Source: Planococcus salinus
GTDB lineage: Bacteria; Bacillota; Bacilli; Bacillales_A; Planococcaceae
Assembly: GCF_003719725.1 (NCBI RefSeq)
Contig: NZ_RIAX01000006.1
Location: 123,350-187,349, forward strand
Direction: 5' to 3'
DNA: 64,000 bases
How positions within the stretch are numbered: position 1 is the stretch's first letter; every line of letters begins with the position of its first letter. Below the pieces are notes generated by a model that worked only from the letters and a program-made list of their open reading frames with translations, searched no databases and was not told the origin of the DNA. This document shows, one piece after another, positions 34,566-43,329 of this stretch. The position numbers and the translations under genes are program-made.

Positions 34566-34769
34566 ATGCTGCAGCATTTTAAATTTAAACCGATGTTCGA
34601 AAACCGCCAATTGCCCGGCTGGAATATATCGTTTTTTTACCGGAACGAACGCATCACCGGAGAATATCATCCCGACGGCAGTATCGTCTGGCTGTCGAAA
34701 ACACCGGAAGACGAAGAAACCGTGAAAGAAATGATTCACGAATTGATGCTATTTCATGTATACGATTAA
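34566..34769 (+). CDS. yheE: YheE-family small protein (67 aa)
   Basis: 67 residues, cytoplasmic. The N-terminal LQHFKFKPMFENRQLPGWNI and the C-terminal MIHELMLFHVYD resemble B. subtilis YheE, which also lies beside yheB. The ATG at 34566 has a strong AAAGGAGGGG. TATAAT at about 34530 is a possible -10. A terminator follows at once. Function is unknown. Confidence 0.8.
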   Translation: MLQHFKFKPMFENRQLPGWNISFFYRNERITGEYHPDGSIVWLSKTPEDEETVKEMIHELMLFHVYD

Positions 34770-34797
34770 AGCGCTGGAAAGTTCCAGCGCTTTTTTC
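34769..34797 (+). terminator. Terminator of yheE
   Basis: AGCGCTGGAA/TTCCAGCGCT stem with a six-T tail. Confidence 0.88.
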
Positions 34798-34943
34798 ATT
34801 CCATTTATTTATTATAGGCAAGACCGCCTTCAATGAACAGCATTTGCATTCAGCATGAATCGAATGTGAGCTGCTTAACGGACACACTGTACACATAAGC
34901 TTTCTGTAAGAATCCAACTGCTGCCCCGCCGGACCCTGTCCAT

Positions 34944-34969
34944 GTTTTTGCAGCACTGAAGAGGGGTAG
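34944..34969 (+). promoter_or_regulatory. Sigma-B-like promoter of the universal stress gene
   Basis: GTTTTT (34944-34949), 14 bp, GGGTAG (34964-34969). Four and five of six bases match the sigma-B boxes GTTTAA and GGGTAT. It lies 38 bp before the ATG. Confidence 0.5.
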
Positions 34970-35007
34970 TTTAATAATAAGAAAATAATCCCCTGAGGTG
35001 ATTCAAA

Positions 35008-35526
35008 ATGTATAAGAATATGGCCGTAGCATACGACGGATCTGATGGAAGCCGATTGGCGTTTGACAAAGCCGTTGAGATGAAACAGGCACTTCCCGAT
35101 ATCAAGCTTTCCATCATTTATGTGAATGAAGAATTCCAGGAGAACGTCAGTTTGCTTGACAGTCCCGGGACGTCCGCTCCCATTTTTTCACCGACTCTGG
35201 ACAGCACTTCCACCCAGTCGTTGCCTCCTGTCGTCAACGACGAAGAATACGATTCGGCCCAAGGGTTGGAAACGTCGCCGATGGAGTATTCCAAGTACAT
35301 GCATAATTCCATCCAGCAGCAACTTGATGCGAAAGGTGTGGAGGCTTCTGTACTGGCATTGGAAGGAACCGCTTCCAAAACCATCCCTGCTTTTATTGAG
35401 GAACAGAAAATCGACTTACTAGTCGTCGGAAACAGCGGGAAGTCCGGTTTGCAGAAGTTCTTTGTCGGATCTGTCAGCCGAAAGCTGATCAAAGAAGCTG
35501 CCTGCTCTGTTCTGGTAGTAAAATAA
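35008..35526 (+). CDS. Universal stress protein (UspA/NhaX-like)
   Basis: 172 residues with the Usp fold: MAVAYDGSDGSRLAFDKAVE at the N-terminus and the nucleotide-binding loop VVGNSGKSGLQKFFVGSVSR near the C-terminus, whose GxSGKSG-like loop suggests ATP binding. An insertion rich in Ser/Thr/Pro lies at about 50-90. The ATG follows CTGAGGTGA. A sigma-B-like promoter precedes it. In B. subtilis the related nhaX lies in the yhe region, consistent with the synteny here. Confidence 0.85.
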   Translation: MYKNMAVAYDGSDGSRLAFDKAVEMKQALPDIKLSIIYVNEEFQENVSLLDSPGTSAPIFSPTLDSTSTQSLPPVVNDEEYDSAQGLETSPMEYSKYMHNSIQQQLDAKGVEASVLALEGTASKTIPAFIEEQKIDLLVVGNSGKSGLQKFFVGSVSRKLIKEAACSVLVVK

Positions 35527-35615
35527 AAATCCCGCTTTTCCCGATTGTCCACACTTCTCCGCTAACCATTTTTCTTTTTTTGTATTTTATTAACATGATG
35601 TCCTTTTACTTACTA

Positions 35616-35640
35616 GTTTAAAGAGCTGTGTAGTGGGTAA
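35616..35640 (+). promoter_or_regulatory. Sigma-B promoter of the cysteine-less ArsC-like gene
   Basis: GTTTAA (35616-35621), 13 bp, GGGTAA (35635-35640). Eleven of twelve box positions match the sigma-B consensus with ideal spacing. Confidence 0.7.
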
Positions 35641-35689
35641 AGATTACTAGTACAACAGAAAACTTGATCAGAGGAAGAAGGTATCAGCC

Positions 35690-36124
35690 ATGCCGAAACA
35701 TACCGTTTACTTTCTGTCTTCACACCAGCATCGTGGTCTCATGGCTGAGATTTGGGCTAACCGTTTAAAACTTCCGAACTGGGATGTCAGGAGCGCTGCA
35801 TGGAATCAGCCACTAATGACCGATACGCCAGTGGAAATCATGAAAGAAATTATGTTGGATTTACCCAATGTACAACCAAGATTTTACAACTCTTCAGAAG
35901 TGGGTGAAGCTGATTTAATCATAGCTTTGCACGATGGTGAATTCGAACAAGGAGAAATCCCTTCGGATCTGCCTACTCAAAAAGTTCTGAAATGGGACAT
36001 CCGCAGCCCTGAACTTCGAGCGACTGATGAAGCAGAACAATGGGCTTTATACCAAGAGGTTTGTGAAGAGATAGCGATGAATATAAAAGAGCTGGAACCT
36101 TATTTTCGTTCCAACTACATGTAA
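35690..36124 (+). CDS. ArsC/low-molecular-weight phosphatase-fold protein without catalytic cysteines
   Basis: 144 residues that follow thioredoxin-coupled arsenate reductase (pI258 ArsC type) from end to end: VYFL-loop-R-x-LMAEIWANRL, then WDVRSAAW, then EADLIIALHDGE and KWDIRSPE. The catalytic P-loop, normally CTGNSCRS, reads SSHQHRG, one residue shorter and without either Cys. The redox cysteines of the 82-89 region are also gone (ALHDGEFEQG). It is therefore unlikely to reduce arsenate or hydrolyse phosphotyrosine. A strong sigma-B promoter suggests a stress role. Confidence 0.75.
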   Translation: MPKHTVYFLSSHQHRGLMAEIWANRLKLPNWDVRSAAWNQPLMTDTPVEIMKEIMLDLPNVQPRFYNSSEVGEADLIIALHDGEFEQGEIPSDLPTQKVLKWDIRSPELRATDEAEQWALYQEVCEEIAMNIKELEPYFRSNYM

Positions 36125-36159
36125 GACCTTCACCCGGTAAACAGGTGAAGGTCTTTTTT
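36123..36159. terminator. Bidirectional terminator before kynB
   Basis: AAGACCTTCACC/GGTGAAGGTCTT stem between convergent genes, T-rich on both sides. Confidence 0.85.
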
Positions 36160-36167
36160 GCAGCAAA

Positions 36168-36791
36168 TTATCGATAAAGAACTGCGCGCACCGGGCTGCC
36201 TTCCGCTCCTTTGATCTTCAGTGGCAGGGCAGCGAGCTGATAGGTGCCTTCTGGTACTTCGTCCAGGACAATCCCTTCCAGGATGAATCTTGCGAAACGG
36301 TTCATGGCATGGTGCATTGGTAATTCCTTACTGGTTTCCGGGTCTACTGACGGCACATCGACGCCCAGCAGCCGGACATCATTTTCTGCCATCCATTCTG
36401 CAATTGAAGGGTCAAACACCGGCCAGCTGTCCGGAAATCTGGAACGGTCTCTCCAGGAATTTGTTTTCAGCAAAACAGCCTGGACTCCCGGCAGCAACTT
36501 TTTCAAATCCGGCTGACCTACTGTTTCAAGGCCGGCCACGTCCATAACCTGTGCTTTGGTAAGGTAGACATCCAACGGCAATTCGCCCACTGTCAACCCA
36601 TCATCATCGTAATGGAACGGCGCATCGATGTGTGTACCCATATGGGTGCTGGATTTCATTTCCCCGATATTCACCGAACCGCTCTGTTTTTTGGTGACAG
36701 CAAGACGGTACTCAAATGGCGTATCTCCAGGCCATTCGGGAGTGGCTTCTGCAAGCTCCATTGAAATATCGATTATTTCCCTGTCCATCAT
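36168..36791 (-). CDS. kynB: Kynurenine formamidase (arylformamidase)
   Basis: 207 residues of the metal-dependent cyclase/KynB family. It hydrolyses N-formylkynurenine to kynurenine and formate. The zinc signature HMGTHIDAPFHYDDDG is near 50-65, with WPGDTPFEYR early and GVDVPSVDPETS later. Tandem ATGs start one base after the kynU stop, so translation is probably coupled. Together with kynU it forms the later part of tryptophan breakdown. No tryptophan dioxygenase gene (kynA) is in the window. Confidence 0.92.
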   Translation of the reverse strand: MMDREIIDISMELAEATPEWPGDTPFEYRLAVTKKQSGSVNIGEMKSSTHMGTHIDAPFHYDDDGLTVGELPLDVYLTKAQVMDVAGLETVGQPDLKKLLPGVQAVLLKTNSWRDRSRFPDSWPVFDPSIAEWMAENDVRLLGVDVPSVDPETSKELPMHHAMNRFARFILEGIVLDEVPEGTYQLAALPLKIKGAEGSPVRAVLYR

Positions 36792-38045
36792 TTACGCCAC
36801 CACATTTCGTTCGTTGGAAAAATTCTTATACAATTCGTTTGCCATAATATTTTTCAGACGGCTGACCATTTCTTCCACATCGCTGTAGGAAGTATAAAAA
36901 GCGATCGGCGCCAGACGGATAATATTTGGTGCGCGGAAATCCGGCACGACTTCCGCTTGTTTTAATGCCTTGCAGATCCGGGCCGCTTCCGGGTGAGCGA
37001 ATGCGATATGGCCGCCCCGCTCCTCATCAGCTTTCGGTGTGACATCCTGCAATTCCGGAATGTGTTCAGCAGCCAGTTGCCTTAACAGCCGTGTCAGCTC
37101 CAACGACTTTTTGCGAATGGAATCGATGCCGGCTTCTTCAAACAGTTCAATGCTGCCGAGCAGCGGAGCCATGCTGAAGATATTGGGGGTGCCAACCTGA
37201 TAAGCCCCTGCGCCTTGTGCTTTAGTAAATTGATGGTCCATATCGAATTGCTTTGTTTTCTCGGAACCGAACCACCCGGCATTGCCTGGTGACAGGTGAT
37301 GATGCCGTTCGTGGATATACAGGCCACCGGTTCCCCCCGGACCTGAATTCATGTATTTATAATGGCACCATACGGCAAAATCGACACCGCATTCATGCAA
37401 TTCGTGTGGCATCGCGCCGATGGAATGGGCCAAGTCGAAGCCGACCAGAATCCCTTTTGCGTGTGCCGCTTCCGTTATTTCCCGCAATGGCAATAATTGT
37501 CCGCTACGGTACAGAACAGAGGGAAGCAGCAGTACGGCGACATCTTCTCTCAGCTCTTGAAGTATATCTGCCATTTCCAGTGTATATCCATCCGTACTTT
37601 TAACTTTCCGCATGGCCGTTTCCGGTTCTAATCCTCGTAATCGCAAATGGCTTTCCACTGCATAGATGTCAGATGGAAAATTCAACTCATCAACGAGGAT
37701 CACCGAGCGGTCTGGTGTCGGTCGAAACAACGTGGACAACATTTGATGAATGTTCGACGTGATGGAACCTGTCACCATGACTTCGTGTGCATGAGCTCCT
37801 ACAAGGGGTGCGATGCGGGCACTCATGTCTTCAGCCAATGTAAACCAGGGATTTTCTCCTTCCGTCCAACCATCGATAGCATGTATTTTCCAACTGTCCA
37901 TCAGTTCGTTCAGCCTGTTCTCCGCTCTTTTCGACATCAATCCAAGCGAATTGCCATCCATATATAATTGCCCTTCTGTCCGGTAAAACTCTTTTTTAAA
38001 ATGTGCCAATGAATCTGAACGATCCAACTCTTTCACTGTAGGCAT
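36792..38045 (-). CDS. kynU: Kynureninase
   Basis: PLP enzyme that splits kynurenine into anthranilate and alanine. 417 residues from ATG 38045, which has GAGGAGG seven bases upstream; the long in-frame extension to 38171 is rejected. MDGNSLGLMSKRA opens the fold. WCHYKYMNSGPGG contains the PLP lysine, and FDLAHSIGAMP the cofactor aspartate. The anthranilate produced can re-enter tryptophan synthesis. It leads the kynUB operon. Confidence 0.94.
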   Translation of the reverse strand: MPTVKELDRSDSLAHFKKEFYRTEGQLYMDGNSLGLMSKRAENRLNELMDSWKIHAIDGWTEGENPWFTLAEDMSARIAPLVGAHAHEVMVTGSITSNIHQMLSTLFRPTPDRSVILVDELNFPSDIYAVESHLRLRGLEPETAMRKVKSTDGYTLEMADILQELREDVAVLLLPSVLYRSGQLLPLREITEAAHAKGILVGFDLAHSIGAMPHELHECGVDFAVWCHYKYMNSGPGGTGGLYIHERHHHLSPGNAGWFGSEKTKQFDMDHQFTKAQGAGAYQVGTPNIFSMAPLLGSIELFEEAGIDSIRKKSLELTRLLRQLAAEHIPELQDVTPKADEERGGHIAFAHPEAARICKALKQAEVVPDFRAPNIIRLAPIAFYTSYSDVEEMVSRLKNIMANELYKNFSNERNVVA

Positions 38046-38250
38046 GTGATGCCCTCCTCTATAAAATTTCATGCTCTTTTCATCATAACGGATTGCTTTT
38101 ACAAATAAAATCAAAATTCCGCAAATTATTTCACGGAGAGGTTTGTCTTTTTTCCAATTATCTTTTATCATTAAAATACTTTATTCTTTCACCGTAGGAG
38201 GTGCAGACTTTGTTCCACTTTCCCATTTGAGACTGGAGCAAAGGAATTAT

Positions 38251-39570
38251 TTGGACATACCCATACAATTATCAGCTTTTGCTATCTTACTCGCTGCCAC
38301 TGCTTTTTTTTCAGCCAGTGAATATGCGATTGTAAAAGTACGTTCAACTCGAATAGACCAATTGGTTGAAGAAGGGCATAAACATGCCCTGGCTGCCAAA
38401 AAAGTTGTGACAAATGTTGATAATTACCTGTTTACCTGCCAAGTCGGCATCACGATGTCAATGTTGGGGATTGGCTGGCTCGGCCATGCTGCCGTGGAAC
38501 AGCTAATGCGCCCTTGGATCGCCACTTTTAATATACCGGATAGTATTTCTACAGCGATTGCTTTCTTGCTTGCTTTTCTTGCGGTGGCACTCCTGTCGGT
38601 AGTGATTGGTGAACTGACACCAAAAACGATTGCCATCCACAAAGCGGAAGAAATTACATTGGCCACTGCAAAGCCGCTTCTTGCAGCGTATCGCCTGTTG
38701 TATGTTTTTATTTGGGTTTTTAATGGCCTTACACGTTTTGTAGCCGGGTTGTTCGGCATCCAGCAGGTATCCCGTTCCGAAATGGGACACACAGAAGAAG
38801 ATTTGCGTATGTTGTTGTCCGACAGTCTGAAAAGCGGCGAAATCAACTCGTCTGAATACGCCTACGTCAATAAGATTTTTGAGTTTGATGACCGGATTGC
38901 CAAGGAAATTATGGTCCCTCGGACAGAAATGAGTACCATCGAAAAAGACATGACCTTAAAAGAAGTCTTCGATTTGATCGGAGTCGAACAATTCACTCGT
39001 TACCCGATCACTGACGGTGACAAAGACAACGTTATTGGTGTAATCAATATGAAACACCTGCTGACGGCCTATATCAAAAATTCGTCAAACGGAGATTTGC
39101 CGGTTTCTTCTTTCGCTTTGCCGATCATTCAGGTGATTGACACGATGCCCGTCAGTGAATTGTTGCTGAAAATCCAGCGGGAACGGATCCATATGGCCAT
39201 TCTGCGCGATGAATATGGCGGCACCTCCGGGCTGGTGACTATTGAAGATATTATCGAAGAAATTGTCGGTGACATCCGCGATGAATTCGATATTGATGAA
39301 GTGCCGGAAGTTCAAAAAATCGGGGAAGATCATTACATATTCGACGCTAAGATGCTGATTGAAACCGTCAATGATACATTGGGCATTGAAATCGAGGAAG
39401 AAGACATCGATACCATCGGTGGCTGGTTCATGACCAAAAGCTTTGATGCCATCAAAGGGCAGAAAATTGTCGAGCAGGGCTACGAATTCCTGATCAAAGA
39501 TATTGATGGCCATCATATATTGTATTTAGAAGTCCAGAAATTGCCGGAGATGGAAATTGAAGAAGAGTAA
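38251..39570 (+). CDS. CNNM/CorC (HlyC-type) membrane transporter with CBS pair
   Basis: About 439 residues. Domains in order: CNNM transmembrane domain (ILLAATAFFSASEYAIVKVR, HVVGEL-like SVVIGELTPKTIAI), two CBS domains (KEIMVPRTEMSTIEKDM, RIHMAILRDEYGGTSGLV) and a C-terminal CorC/HlyC domain (DTIGGWFMTKSF). Homologues export magnesium or similar ions. TTG 38251 has AAAGGA six bases upstream and fits family length. An in-frame extension to 38143 is possible but lacks family similarity. It is divergent from kynU. Confidence 0.88.
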   Translation: MDIPIQLSAFAILLAATAFFSASEYAIVKVRSTRIDQLVEEGHKHALAAKKVVTNVDNYLFTCQVGITMSMLGIGWLGHAAVEQLMRPWIATFNIPDSISTAIAFLLAFLAVALLSVVIGELTPKTIAIHKAEEITLATAKPLLAAYRLLYVFIWVFNGLTRFVAGLFGIQQVSRSEMGHTEEDLRMLLSDSLKSGEINSSEYAYVNKIFEFDDRIAKEIMVPRTEMSTIEKDMTLKEVFDLIGVEQFTRYPITDGDKDNVIGVINMKHLLTAYIKNSSNGDLPVSSFALPIIQVIDTMPVSELLLKIQRERIHMAILRDEYGGTSGLVTIEDIIEEIVGDIRDEFDIDEVPEVQKIGEDHYIFDAKMLIETVNDTLGIEIEEEDIDTIGGWFMTKSFDAIKGQKIVEQGYEFLIKDIDGHHILYLEVQKLPEMEIEEE

Positions 39571-39572
39571 CG

Positions 39573-39603
39573 AAAAAAAGGCTCCCTTGAAGGAGCCTTT
39601 TTC
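39573..39603. terminator. Bidirectional terminator CNNM gene/DUF2512 gene
   Basis: AAAGGCTCC/GGAGCCTTT stem with A/T runs either side. Confidence 0.85.
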
Positions 39604-39605
39604 CG

Positions 39606-40007
39606 TTAATGTGCTGTTGTTGTATGGTTGTGTTTCTCGGGGAAGACGCTGCGGTCCAGATAAATATGGTAGAACCATTCACCAGCCCCGATGACTAAAG
39701 CGGAAATGATGGAAGCTGTGATGATATCGACATTTCCTCCGACCAATGCTTCGCCCATCAGCCAGATCACCAGAAACGCAACAACGATATCGGATATGGT
39801 CGCAATCGCATTCCGTTTCGTGCGCTCTGCTGCACCTCCGGTCTTACGGAAAATCATCAGATCTCCCATGGCATAAGCTACTACCGTCAGGACAAGGCTG
39901 ATCCAAATCGAGTCCATGAAGGATACGTCGAAAAACCCGGTCAGAACAATCAAAAGGACGGCAGCAATCATTACAAACTTGATGATAAGAGCTTTTACAT
40001 GGTTCAA
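39606..40007 (-). CDS. DUF2512 (YndM-like) membrane protein
   Basis: 133 residues with four hydrophobic helices: IIKFVMIAAVLLIVLTGFF, SIWISLVLTVVAYAMGDL, ISDIVVAFLVIWLMG and ASIISALVIGAGEWFYHIYL. A C-terminal histidine-rich tail HNHTTTAH follows. The TTG start has GGAGGAACAAGC upstream. A weak sigma-B-like pair (GATTAT, 13 bp, GGGTAA) lies upstream. Function is unknown. Confidence 0.75.
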   Translation of the reverse strand: MNHVKALIIKFVMIAAVLLIVLTGFFDVSFMDSIWISLVLTVVAYAMGDLMIFRKTGGAAERTKRNAIATISDIVVAFLVIWLMGEALVGGNVDIITASIISALVIGAGEWFYHIYLDRSVFPEKHNHTTTAH

Positions 40008-40117
40008 TGCTTGTTCCTCCTTTTTTCTTGTGGTTATAGTTTGTTTACCCCGCTCCGCTGTCTATAATCATCTTCTAGCATAAAAAACCATTTCGAAAAG
40101 TACTGTACGTTTCGTCT

Positions 40118-40723
40118 TCAGAGACCTGATCGATCTATTTTATCTTTTGCGTCATCGTGCGGAGCTCCGATGATCGGCTCGCTTGCATCCATCCTTCTTG
40201 TATCATCCACTTGAGTATCTGCGCCGCGCTCTCCCGTTTCAGGTGTATAGGCTACATCTTCACGGTCTCTGGCCTTTGAAAGCGGCCGGTTTTCATCATC
40301 GATCAAAACCAGGATTTTCCCTTCATTAAACCGCGTTTCATATTCTTTTGCTTCTTCTTCCGGCACTCCTAAACCAATTAATGCACCGGCAAGTCCACCG
40401 ATCCCTGCCCCTGCAGCAGCTCCTGTCAAACCAGCCACAATGGGACCTGCCGCAACAATCGGACCAATTCCCGGGATGGCCAGTGCCCCAAGCCCTGCCA
40501 GCACGCCTCCGAGTCCGCCAAGTGCTCCTCCTGTTACAGCACCTGTTGCTGCACCTTCACCAGCATGAGTTCCGGTTTCTTCTGTTACTTTTTCTGTCTC
40601 GTCTTTGTCTTTGCTGAGCACTGAAATATCTTCCGGCCGGTAACCCTGTCGTTTTAAATCCTCAATCGCTTCAATTGCTTCATTTTCATTATTGTAATAT
40701 CCGACTACTGATTGTTTTGCCAT
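40118..40723 (-). CDS. General stress protein 17M-like (YflT domain)
   Basis: 201 residues. The N-terminal YflT domain (SVVGYYNNENEAIEAIEDLK, YRPEDISVLSKDKDETE) is followed by a glycine/alanine-rich hydrophobic core of about 75 residues resembling a glycine-zipper, then a hydrophilic tail. This layout is typical of heat- or salt-induced sigma-B proteins. The ATG follows AGGAGG. A good sigma-B promoter lies at 40776-40800. Biochemical role is unknown. Confidence 0.82.
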   Translation of the reverse strand: MAKQSVVGYYNNENEAIEAIEDLKRQGYRPEDISVLSKDKDETEKVTEETGTHAGEGAATGAVTGGALGGLGGVLAGLGALAIPGIGPIVAAGPIVAGLTGAAAGAGIGGLAGALIGLGVPEEEAKEYETRFNEGKILVLIDDENRPLSKARDREDVAYTPETGERGADTQVDDTRRMDASEPIIGAPHDDAKDKIDRSGL

Positions 40724-40775
40724 TTCCTGTCGCCTCCTAAGAGTTTAGTTGAAATTTTCTTTCTTTTCTAGCTGA

Positions 40776-40800
40776 ATTCCCTTCTGGAAATCTTTTAAAC
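40776..40800 (-). promoter_or_regulatory. Sigma-B promoter of the YflT-domain gene
   Basis: On the minus strand GTTTAA (40800-40795), 13 bp, GGGAAT (40781-40776). Eleven of twelve box positions match. Confidence 0.68.
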
Positions 40801-40824
40801 TCTGCTTCCTTTCATGACATTGAA

Positions 40825-41880
40825 TCACTGCTCGACTGGCGGAATGGCCGCAAGCTGCACATCGTTTTCAAAAAACAACGTGGCGATTGAATGACGCAGC
40901 CTGCTTTCGAGAGCTTGTTTCATTTCCACATTGACCACATGGACTTCTACTTGAAAATCCATGGCAGAATTGCGGAATTCGATGAAGCGGACATCCGGAG
41001 GGGTTCCCGGCACTCCTTCCATGGCCTGCACTTCTTTCTCTGCGGCTTGTTGCAGCAGTTGTTCAATGCGCTGTGTGTCGCTTCCATATACCACACTGAC
41101 CACGACCCGCGCAAACAGTTCCGCACTGGAACGGTTTTTGACGATTTGTTCAATGAAATACTGGTTCGGCACGACAAGCGTTCCGTCTTTCAATGTTTCG
41201 ACAACCGTTGAACGCAGTTTGATCTTCGTAATCCTACCGATCTTTTTATCGATTTCGACCATTTCTCCCACTTCCATCGGCCGTTCAAACAAAATGATGA
41301 TGCCTGACACAAAGTTTGCCGCAATATTCCGCACACCAAAACCGATTCCGATTCCGAGTACGCTGAAGACTACTCCCAAAGCTGTCAAATCCAACCCCAC
41401 TGTCGTAAAACTGACCGCCAGCGCCAAAAACATGACAGAATAATAGATCAAGCGGTTGATTGTAAAACTCAACCCGATATCGACATCGAACTGTTCATAT
41501 ATAAAAGGCATGATATGTCGGTTGAATGCTTTCACAAGGCGACTTGCAAAGGTGACAATCATAACAGCTACGACTATGAGGAAAATGGAAATTTCCACCC
41601 CTTCTGTCGTGTAAAAAGGGGTGAACAGCCATTGTTCTTTGGAAAAATAAAATAAAAACAATAAGATGGCACTGTAAAAGGCAACCCAGTTGAGGACATC
41701 TTCGATAATAGGGAATGTCCGCTCTTTGAAATTCTCCGATCGGAATATCAACTTTAACAACCACTGAATTCCTGATTTCACTGCGAAAATCAAAGATAAG
41801 TAGACAAAGAACATAAAAAACTCACGGACTGACAAATCCCTTAAAATTTCAATTCCTTGAAAAAGCTGCGTATTATCCAT
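40825..41880 (-). CDS. MscS-family mechanosensitive channel
   Basis: 351 residues. Four or so N-terminal helices precede the pore helix LGVVFSVLGIGIGFGVRNIA. The beta domain follows (LFERPMEVGEMVEIDKKIG, LKDGTLVVPNQYF) and then a C-terminal alpha/beta domain. Such channels release solutes on hypo-osmotic shock. The ATG has AAAGGAGGAAAG. It neighbours the osmolyte transporter cluster, though it is not in the same operon. Confidence 0.9.
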   Translation of the reverse strand: MDNTQLFQGIEILRDLSVREFFMFFVYLSLIFAVKSGIQWLLKLIFRSENFKERTFPIIEDVLNWVAFYSAILLFLFYFSKEQWLFTPFYTTEGVEISIFLIVVAVMIVTFASRLVKAFNRHIMPFIYEQFDVDIGLSFTINRLIYYSVMFLALAVSFTTVGLDLTALGVVFSVLGIGIGFGVRNIAANFVSGIIILFERPMEVGEMVEIDKKIGRITKIKLRSTVVETLKDGTLVVPNQYFIEQIVKNRSSAELFARVVVSVVYGSDTQRIEQLLQQAAEKEVQAMEGVPGTPPDVRFIEFRNSAMDFQVEVHVVNVEMKQALESRLRHSIATLFFENDVQLAAIPPVEQ

Positions 41881-41930
41881 TTCTTTCCTCCTTTGACTGA
41901 GTCATCCTCACTCAGTGTAGAGATGCTTCT

Positions 41931-43232
41931 TCAATCCCCTTCCAAGGTGTGCAGGTTAACGGGGCGCTTGTTCACCGCGTCCGCCAATTCGTCGATCTTT
42001 TTCTGAAGAAAATCACGGTCAAGTGTTTTCAATTGCTGTGCTTCCAATCCTTCCAGAACATAAAGCTCCATATTCCATAGCGCTTCATGATGGCGGGAAT
42101 CTCCCATTGCCGCCGCAATTCCCAGCGACTCTGTCACCGCTGCCAGGACCGAGATATCTTCTTTGCCGTAATGGGAAACCTGATAATAGACATGATATAA
42201 GATTTCCTTGTAAGAAAAAAAAGGATATAAAATCACTTTTTCTCCTTCCTTATTTTCTATATGCTGTGGGCCCAACTCCAAACACCCCAGTCTTCCCAGA
42301 AGCCTTCCAATCCGTGCCAGGATTTCATTGGCGGTGTTCGGATCATTGATGCCTGGTGAAATCGCCCGCAGCCCAACTTCTACCAGCTTCTGCAAAGCAA
42401 AATCGACGTCCTGTTCGGTGGTCCTTTCCTGGCCGATAACCCAAAATTCGGAAAGATCTTTACCGGAAGATTTTTTCAGGTAAATGGTAGCCAAAGGCTT
42501 GCCTTCGTATACGAAATCCCCAGTTTTAACATGCAGTTCGATTTTGGCTTCATGTTCCAGCGAAAAGTCCTTCATTTTATCAAAGGAAATGAACTGGACG
42601 TATCCGGATGTTTCGGCCCGGACGGCTTCTTTGATGCCTACAGGAGCCCACTGTCCTGGATTTCCGGCTTGTTCATCTTCCAGTTTTTCATAGAGGGAAA
42701 TTACCCGTTCCGCATCTTCCACAAGTCCAATGATCAATTTGCTGACTTGAATGGTGGAAGCAATGTGATGCACAAAATAAGCGAATGCGGACAGACAAAA
42801 GAATGCAATTAAAATTCCGACGAATGTGGAAATCACATTATGGCTATATAAATCATCACGCATGAACAGCAGCGACAACGTATTGTAGACAAAGCCGCCA
42901 AGAAAAATACCCAATACGCGCCATGTAAGCCGGTCATGCACGAAATTCTTCAATGTTCTTGGGGAAAACTGGGAAGAGTACATCGTCAAGACGACAAGGA
43001 TGGTGGAGAACGTAAAGGTTGTCATTGTTAATAAAGCTCCAGCCAAAGCGCCCATAATGGTCTTTGCTAAATCCACGTTTGTAAGCAGAATGGATGGTAT
43101 GTATTCTCTGTAACGCTCAACGACCAATAAATCCACGTAAAAGAAAATAACGGACAATGCGACAGCCAGCAAACTGTATACGGCCGGTGTTACCCAAAAC
43201 TTCTCTTTAAACCAATAGGTGATCTTTTCCAT
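41931..43232 (-). CDS. DUF2254 membrane protein
   Basis: 433 residues from ATG 43232 (GGAGGAGGA upstream; ATG 43238 abuts it). Four N-terminal helices include WVTPAVYSLLAVALSVIFFY and GALAGALLTMTTFTFSTILV. A soluble C-terminal half carries FVYEGKPLATIYLKK and ALRAISPGINDPNTANEI, which are DUF2254 hallmarks. Function is unknown; the soluble part may act as a sensor or gate. It lies 50 bp upstream of the MscS gene and may be co-transcribed with it. Confidence 0.85.
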   Translation of the reverse strand: MEKITYWFKEKFWVTPAVYSLLAVALSVIFFYVDLLVVERYREYIPSILLTNVDLAKTIMGALAGALLTMTTFTFSTILVVLTMYSSQFSPRTLKNFVHDRLTWRVLGIFLGGFVYNTLSLLFMRDDLYSHNVISTFVGILIAFFCLSAFAYFVHHIASTIQVSKLIIGLVEDAERVISLYEKLEDEQAGNPGQWAPVGIKEAVRAETSGYVQFISFDKMKDFSLEHEAKIELHVKTGDFVYEGKPLATIYLKKSSGKDLSEFWVIGQERTTEQDVDFALQKLVEVGLRAISPGINDPNTANEILARIGRLLGRLGCLELGPQHIENKEGEKVILYPFFSYKEILYHVYYQVSHYGKEDISVLAAVTESLGIAAAMGDSRHHEALWNMELYVLEGLEAQQLKTLDRDFLQKKIDELADAVNKRPVNLHTLEGD

Positions 43233-43297
43233 ATCCATTCCTCCTCCCCCGGCTGTTCATATGTACTTTTTCCCTTTCCCTTCTTTGGACAAACACC

Positions 43298-43326
43298 AAA
43301 AAAGACCGGAACGGATTCCGGCCTTT
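43298..43326 (-). terminator. Terminator of the P450 gene
   Basis: AAAGACCGGAA/TTCCGGCCTTT stem followed in the minus direction by TTTTTT. Confidence 0.82.
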
Positions 43327-43329
43327 TGT

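Noticed and set aside
35596..35615. Terminator after the universal stress gene
   Set aside because: No stable stem followed by a T-run could be found between 35527 and 35615.
38046..38171. Longer kynureninase start
   Set aside because: The ATG at 38045 has an ideal ribosome site and matches family length; the upstream stretch looks like promoter DNA.
38143..38250. N-terminal extension of the CNNM transporter, and a strong AGGAGG at about 38197
   Set aside because: The extension lacks family similarity, and no in-frame start is properly spaced from that site. An out-of-frame TTG gives only a six-residue peptide; a leader peptide cannot be supported.
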